From an uncultured Clostridia bacterium (GTDB lineage Bacteria; Bacillota; Clostridia; TANB77; CAG-508): a stretch of DNA of 64,000 bases. The stretch lies in assembly GCA_947626815.1 (NCBI GenBank), contig CANQTN010000001.1, positions 80,483 through 144,482 of the forward strand, given 5' to 3'. The notes beneath the pieces were generated by a model. It worked only from the letters and a program-made list of their open reading frames with translations, was not told where the DNA came from and ran no database searches. This document shows positions 59,814 to 64,000 of this stretch, piece after piece (within the stretch, counting starts at the first letter, position 1; each line of letters begins with the position of its first letter). Position numbers and translations under genes: made by a program.

Positions 59814-61502
59814 TTAATGTTTTCTATAAGTATCTTTGGAAAGTAATTCTTTACCAACTACAGCACCATTTCTTTTTAAAATTTTATAAGCAACTGAATA
59901 TATAGCAGTAGATGTGCTACCAGTTTGATAAGAAGAAATTTGAACTTCGCAATCATTTTCTTGTTTCATTCCAAATATTTGGAATGTAGCAATTCCACCA
60001 GATACAGAGCAAACTAATTTAATAGGGTAATTTCTATTATTCTTGAACTGAAAATCAATTGAACCATATGAAACAGTTGCATCTCTACTTATTGGAACAT
60101 AAGAAGAAACAAACATGTGATTAGTTCTTTGTACAATTTCTAAATTTGCAAGTACAGCAGCATTGTATAATGTAGAAGAAATTTGACAAATACCTCCACC
60201 GACTCCATCAACTACCTGCCCATTCAAATACATTGAAGCTTCTCTATAACCAGCTGCAATAGTCCTAGCACCAACTACTTTATTATAAGAAAAAGTTTCA
60301 CCAGGCATTAATACAGTACCATTAATTTTATTACCAGCTAGAACTAAATTTGTTGATCTGTTTCTATCATAAGTAGAATATCTAGTTGCATAAGTAGAAA
60401 GTAAGTCAGGAAAAGCTTCTGTACCTATCATATTAGTAGTAACATTAGGATATATATATTTTAAAGGTATAGAATATTCATCTTTTTTTTCTGCAACTAC
60501 AAGAGCTTTTGCATCATCTAAAGAAATATTAAAATCTATACCATTTTCAGAAGGATAAACAGAAAATGGATTAGTGGTATAGTAAGCGTCAACAGGATCT
60601 TTTTTCACTTCATTATAAATTTTTTCTACATCTATATCATCTGGTGCTTGTGGCTTTACAACAATTTCAATAGGATTGTTAACACAATCAAAAGAGTAGA
60701 TAGAATCTTTTATATTTTTTATAGTGTTTTCAACATCAACAACATTTCCTTCTTTACCAGGAGTTATAAGCAATTCATTTCCTTCTATGTAATAGCTACT
60801 TTGAACTACTGCATCAGGAAGTTGAGCAGACATATCTTGCAAATTTTTTGACAAAGATTCTTCATCTAAAGTAATAATTGGTGCAATATTAACATTTCCA
60901 AACATTGTAGATAAAACACTTAAATTGTTTTCAAAAATATTTCCAGTTCTTCCAACTTTAAATGCTAAATTGGTAGCAGTTTTTGTATCAAACTTTACAT
61001 CCATTTGTGAAAGTGAAATAGTAGTCTCAAAATCACCATGTTTTACTGTAATTTCTTCTGGAATGTTGCTTTCTAAATAATTATCTAATTGATATTTAGC
61101 ATCAGAAGGACTTAAACCTGAAACATCAATATCTTTTATAGATACACCAGAAATAATATTTGTATTGAATAGGTTATATACAGTAAAACCACCAAAAATA
61201 ACTAATGAAATGGTAATTAAAAATGCAAAAAAAGTAGAAATTATAACTAAAAAATTTTTTTTATTTTTGACTCTAGATTTAGTTTCGTCTGTATTTTTAG
61301 ATTTAGGTTTACTTGTATCAGTAGCAGTTTTTGTTTTTGTAGTAATAGTTGTGTTTCCAGATTTATCACTACTGATTTCTGCTACAATCAAGTTTTTTTT
61401 ATTTGAAGAATCATCTATATTAATTAAACTTTTATTTTCATCTAATTTCATTAAATCTTTGGCTTCGTTTTTTTTCTCTAAAAGACTATTAGTGTTATTC
61501 AT
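59814..61502 (-). CDS. VanW family protein with peptidoglycan-binding (PG_binding_4) domains
   Basis: 562 residues: a charged cytoplasmic part (to about residue 80), one transmembrane helix (about 85-112), two PG_binding_4-like units (about 115-330), and a VanW domain with STYDRNRSTNLVLAGNKING and GGGICQISSTLYNAAVLANL (about 435-454). Such proteins are common in Clostridia, anchored outside the membrane; their function is unknown, and a role in wall metabolism is only inferred. It is divergent from the spore gene at 61683. Confidence 0.85.
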   Translation of the reverse strand: MNNTNSLLEKKNEAKDLMKLDENKSLINIDDSSNKKNLIVAEISSDKSGNTTITTKTKTATDTSKPKSKNTDETKSRVKNKKNFLVIISTFFAFLITISLVIFGGFTVYNLFNTNIISGVSIKDIDVSGLSPSDAKYQLDNYLESNIPEEITVKHGDFETTISLSQMDVKFDTKTATNLAFKVGRTGNIFENNLSVLSTMFGNVNIAPIITLDEESLSKNLQDMSAQLPDAVVQSSYYIEGNELLITPGKEGNVVDVENTIKNIKDSIYSFDCVNNPIEIVVKPQAPDDIDVEKIYNEVKKDPVDAYYTTNPFSVYPSENGIDFNISLDDAKALVVAEKKDEYSIPLKYIYPNVTTNMIGTEAFPDLLSTYATRYSTYDRNRSTNLVLAGNKINGTVLMPGETFSYNKVVGARTIAAGYREASMYLNGQVVDGVGGGICQISSTLYNAAVLANLEIVQRTNHMFVSSYVPISRDATVSYGSIDFQFKNNRNYPIKLVCSVSGGIATFQIFGMKQENDCEVQISSYQTGSTSTAIYSVAYKILKRNGAVVGKELLSKDTYRKH

Positions 61503-61582
61503 TAAAAATCTCCTCGCAATATTATCTATTTTTTATTATATCATATTTTTTTTAAAAAGTGAAAAAAATATAAAAAATTGTC

Positions 61583-61612
61583 AAAATAAAATAAGAAAAA
61601 TGGTTCATACTA
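61583..61612 (+). promoter_or_regulatory. Possible sigma-G promoter of the SASP gene
   Basis: CATACTA (61606-61612) matches the forespore sigma-G -10 consensus. AAAATA 17 bases before it is a partial -35. About 70 bases before the start codon. Confidence 0.5.
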
Positions 61613-61682
61613 TAATTATAAAACTTAAAATAAGTTTTATGTCTAAAAAAAATCCAACAAGGATTTAAATTGGGAGGATGTT

Positions 61683-61862
61683 ATGTCTAGAAATAGTAAA
61701 TTAATATCTGAAAATTTAAGAGAAGAAATAGCAAAAGAATTGGGAGTATATGACCAGGTAAAACAAGATGGTGGAAGTTGGGCAAATGTACCATCAAAAC
61801 AATGTGGTAATATAGTAACAAAAGCTATTGAAATAGCAAATAGAAGTGTAGAAAATAAATAG
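61683..61862 (+). CDS. Alpha/beta-type small acid-soluble spore protein
   Basis: 59 residues with the family signatures: LREEIAKELGVYDQV in the first helix and GGSWANVPSKQCGNIVTKAI in the second (GG and CGNIVTK-type are typical). It coats and protects DNA in the dormant spore. GGGAGG ribosome site 8 bases before the ATG, sigma-G-like promoter upstream, and a terminator behind. The germination protease site is expected near the ELGV part. Confidence 0.93.
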   Translation: MSRNSKLISENLREEIAKELGVYDQVKQDGGSWANVPSKQCGNIVTKAIEIANRSVENK

Positions 61863-61893
61863 TTATTTTGGTTATTTCTTCATTATTGGAAAT

Positions 61894-61936
61894 GACGTCT
61901 CTCATGACAAATTGTCATTTGAGGCGTTCTTTTTTA
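61894..61936 (+). terminator. Terminator of the SASP gene
   Basis: Inner arms ATGACAA/TTGTCAT, outer arms GACGTCTC/GAGGCGTTC, then a run of T. Confidence 0.75.
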
Positions 61937-62047
61937 TGATTTTTTATATTTGAAAAGAAAGTTGCAAAAAAGGAAAAAAGAGCATATAATTTAACAATAC
62001 ATATAAAAATAAATTATACTTATGTGGTAAAAGGAGGAAAAAAAATC

Positions 62048-63445
62048 ATGAGTGGCTTAAAAGTAGAAGAAATAGTAAAGAACATAGGAGCAGAATTAGT
62101 GAATGGTGACATAAAATTTGAGTGCAAAAGCTTTTCAAAAGATACAAGAACAATCCAAAAAGGAGATACATATATAGGAATAAAAGGAGAAAATTTTGAT
62201 GGAAATTTATTTTGGAGAGAAGCTTTGGAAAAAGGAGCAGATTGTGTAATAGTATCTGGTATAGAATATAAAAAACAAGACTTAGAAAAGTTTAAAGACA
62301 AAACAATACTAAAAGTAGAAGATACATTAAAAGCTTTATATCAGATAACAAAATTAAAAAGAAGTCTTTATGAAATACCAGTAATTGCAATAACAGGAAG
62401 TGTAGGGAAAACAAGTACTAAAGATATAATATCAAATGTTGTATCACAAAAATATAAAACATTAAAAACTATTGGAAATAATAATAACTATATAGGTTTA
62501 TGTTTTACAATATTGCGATTACAAGATGAAGAAGCAATGGTATTAGAAATGGGAATGAATCAATTACGAGAAATAGCTTTATTAAGTGAAATAGCAAAGC
62601 CACATATATGTGTGATTACAAATATAGGAACATCACATATTGGAAATTTAGGTTCAAGAGAGAATATATTAAAGGCAAAATTAGAAATATTAGAGGGTGC
62701 TCAAGATCCGATAGTGATAGTAAATAATGATAATGATTTGTTGCATAAATGGCAAGAAGAAAATAAAAAAGAAAAAGATATTGTAACATATGGGATAAAA
62801 GAAAAAAGTGATATAAATGCAACAAATATTGTATTAAAACAAGAGGAAAGTGAATTTGAATGTAATTTGTGTCAAGATAATATAAAAGTGAAGGTACCCG
62901 TAGGTGGAGAACATTTTGTATTAAATGCTTTAAGTGCAATATGTGTAGGTAAAGTATTAAAAATTGAGAATAGTAAAATTTTAGAAGGAATAAAAAGTTT
63001 TGAATTAACAAAAAAAAGAATGGAGATAATAAATTTAAAAAATGAGGTAAAAATTATCAATGATTCATATAATGCAAGTTTAGAATCAATAAAAGCAAGC
63101 CTAAAATATTTGATGAATTGTAAAGGAAACAGAAGAATTGCTGTATTGGGAGACATTTTAGAATTAGGAGATTATTCAGAAGAACTACATAGGCAAGTAG
63201 GAAAAGAAGTAGGTAAAAGCAAAATAGATATTTTAATATGTAGAGGAGAAAAATCTAATTATATAATAGAAGAAGCAAAAAAATTAGGAATGAAAGAGAA
63301 AAATATATATTATTTAAAAGACAATGAAGAAATTGTAAAAAAAGTAACAGAAATTATTGAGCCAAAAGATATAATTTTATTAAAAGCATCAAATGGAATG
63401 AAATTTTTTGATATAGCTGAAAATTTAAAAACGATATTGCTATAA
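62048..63445 (+). CDS. murF: UDP-N-acetylmuramoyl-tripeptide--D-alanyl-D-alanine ligase MurF
   Basis: About 465 residues. The ATP-binding motif ITGSVGKTSTKDII is at about residues 113-126, NNNNYIGL shortly after, EMGMNQLREI and the C-terminal NDSYNASLESI with VLGDILELGDYSEELH are MurF signatures. It adds D-Ala-D-Ala to the UDP-MurNAc-tripeptide in the cytoplasm. ATG 62048 is preferred over GTG 62024 because AAAGGAGG lies between them. ddl, which makes its substrate, is 18 bases downstream. Confidence 0.95.
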   Translation: MSGLKVEEIVKNIGAELVNGDIKFECKSFSKDTRTIQKGDTYIGIKGENFDGNLFWREALEKGADCVIVSGIEYKKQDLEKFKDKTILKVEDTLKALYQITKLKRSLYEIPVIAITGSVGKTSTKDIISNVVSQKYKTLKTIGNNNNYIGLCFTILRLQDEEAMVLEMGMNQLREIALLSEIAKPHICVITNIGTSHIGNLGSRENILKAKLEILEGAQDPIVIVNNDNDLLHKWQEENKKEKDIVTYGIKEKSDINATNIVLKQEESEFECNLCQDNIKVKVPVGGEHFVLNALSAICVGKVLKIENSKILEGIKSFELTKKRMEIINLKNEVKIINDSYNASLESIKASLKYLMNCKGNRRIAVLGDILELGDYSEELHRQVGKEVGKSKIDILICRGEKSNYIIEEAKKLGMKEKNIYYLKDNEEIVKKVTEIIEPKDIILLKASNGMKFFDIAENLKTILL

Positions 63446-63463
63446 GAAAGGAATGAATATAAA

Positions 63464-64000
63464 GTGAAGAAGCTAGGAGTAATATTTGGAGGTATGTCAA
63501 CAGAAAATGAAATATCTGTTATATCTGCAAAATCTGTTTTAAAAAATCTGGATAGAGAAAAATATCAAATATATCCTATATATATTGATAAACGAGGAGA
63601 ATGGTATAAATATATAGAAAATAGTAATGACAGTGAAATTGAAGAAGAGATAAGAAATAAAGAGAAAATAACAAATATAATAGAGTATTTAAAAGGGTTA
63701 GATATTATATTTCCTGTATTACATGGATTATATGGAGAAGATGGAACAATACAGGGACTTTTTGAATTAATAAAAAAGCCATATGTAGGATGTAAGGTAT
63801 TGGCATCAAGTGTGGGAATGGATAAAGTTTATACTAAAATTATATTTGAAAAGGCTGGATTAAATCAAGTAAAATATGAGTATATAAGGAAATACAAAAA
63901 TAAATACATATATGTGGATAGTAATTTTAATGAACAGATATTATCAATAGAAAAAATAGTAGAAACAATTAGTAGAAAATTGAAATTTCCAATGTTTATA
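63464..64000 (+). CDS. ddl: D-alanine--D-alanine ligase, N-terminal part
   Basis: The first 179 codons from GTG 63464. KLGVIFGGMSTENEISVISA is the typical N-terminus, and VLHGLYGEDGTIQGLFEL and GCKVLASSVGMDKVYTK follow. It joins two D-alanines with ATP for MurF to attach. GAAAGGAATG lies before the start. The gene runs out of the window, so its length and the later ATP-grasp motifs cannot be checked. Confidence 0.94.
   Translation, partial: MKKLGVIFGGMSTENEISVISAKSVLKNLDREKYQIYPIYIDKRGEWYKYIENSNDSEIEEEIRNKEKITNIIEYLKGLDIIFPVLHGLYGEDGTIQGLFELIKKPYVGCKVLASSVGMDKVYTKIIFEKAGLNQVKYEYIRKYKNKYIYVDSNFNEQILSIEKIVETISRKLKFPMFI

Overview
The window looks like part of the chromosome of a very AT-rich, endospore-forming Firmicute of the Clostridia type. 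The sporulation and germination genes spoIIR, spmA, spmB, sleB, ypeB, a GerMN protein and a small acid-soluble spore protein support this, as do strong Shine-Dalgarno sites and sigma-A promoters with 17-base spacers. The order mnmG-rsmG-parA-parB at the left edge is the usual oriC-proximal arrangement, so the window probably starts near the replication origin.

Layout. 1-4.2 kb: mnmG end, rsmG, parA, parB and a DUF4446 gene, with a mosaic of palindromic elements between rsmG and parA. 4.3-24.7 kb: a type IV secretion-like locus. It holds four VirB2/TrbC-like pilin-type proteins, a PrgI-like protein, a VirB4 ATPase, a VirB6-like channel protein, two membrane proteins with NTF2-like tails, and a giant multi-domain wall hydrolase. 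Two tRNA-Ser genes and an LtaS-like enzyme interrupt it. 24.7-29.8 kb: a 1445-residue 2-hydroxyacyl-CoA dehydratase activase-like protein and a GerMN protein. 29.8-38.9 kb: about 9 kb with no credible gene, made of eight diverged tandem units of about 1.1-1.3 kb. 39-64 kb: housekeeping and sporulation genes (trmN6-like, rsmI, abrB, spmAB, rlmH, walJ, murA, spoIIR, UDP-sugar pyrophosphorylase, phosphohexomutase, ttcA-like, tadA, SRP RNA, dnaX, ybaB, recR, diglucosyl-lipid synthase-like, sleB-ypeB, VanW, SASP, murF, ddl).

Main discovery. In the coding sequence of this window I found only eight in-frame CGG codons. Seven of them sit where the reading frame must move by +1 for the protein to continue: two in the 4405 pilin-like gene and one each in the VirB6-like gene, the giant hydrolase, spmA, walJ and tadA. 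The CGG trinucleotide is otherwise common (more than 50 copies) but straddles codon boundaries. The eighth in-frame CGG is in a gene of foreign-looking composition. The simplest reading is that CGG is not decoded as arginine here. Instead the ribosome skips the C and reads GGA or GGT as glycine, or decodes CGGN as a quadruplet. The walJ site restores the family motif GHLSN, which favours glycine. Because essential genes such as tadA depend on it, it should be efficient. The genes would look like pseudogenes in standard annotation.

A second discovery is the 9-kb non-coding tandem array, whose units alternate two related half-modules. A third is a family of long palindromic elements that share a core but carry different, internally complementary arms, some nested in others.
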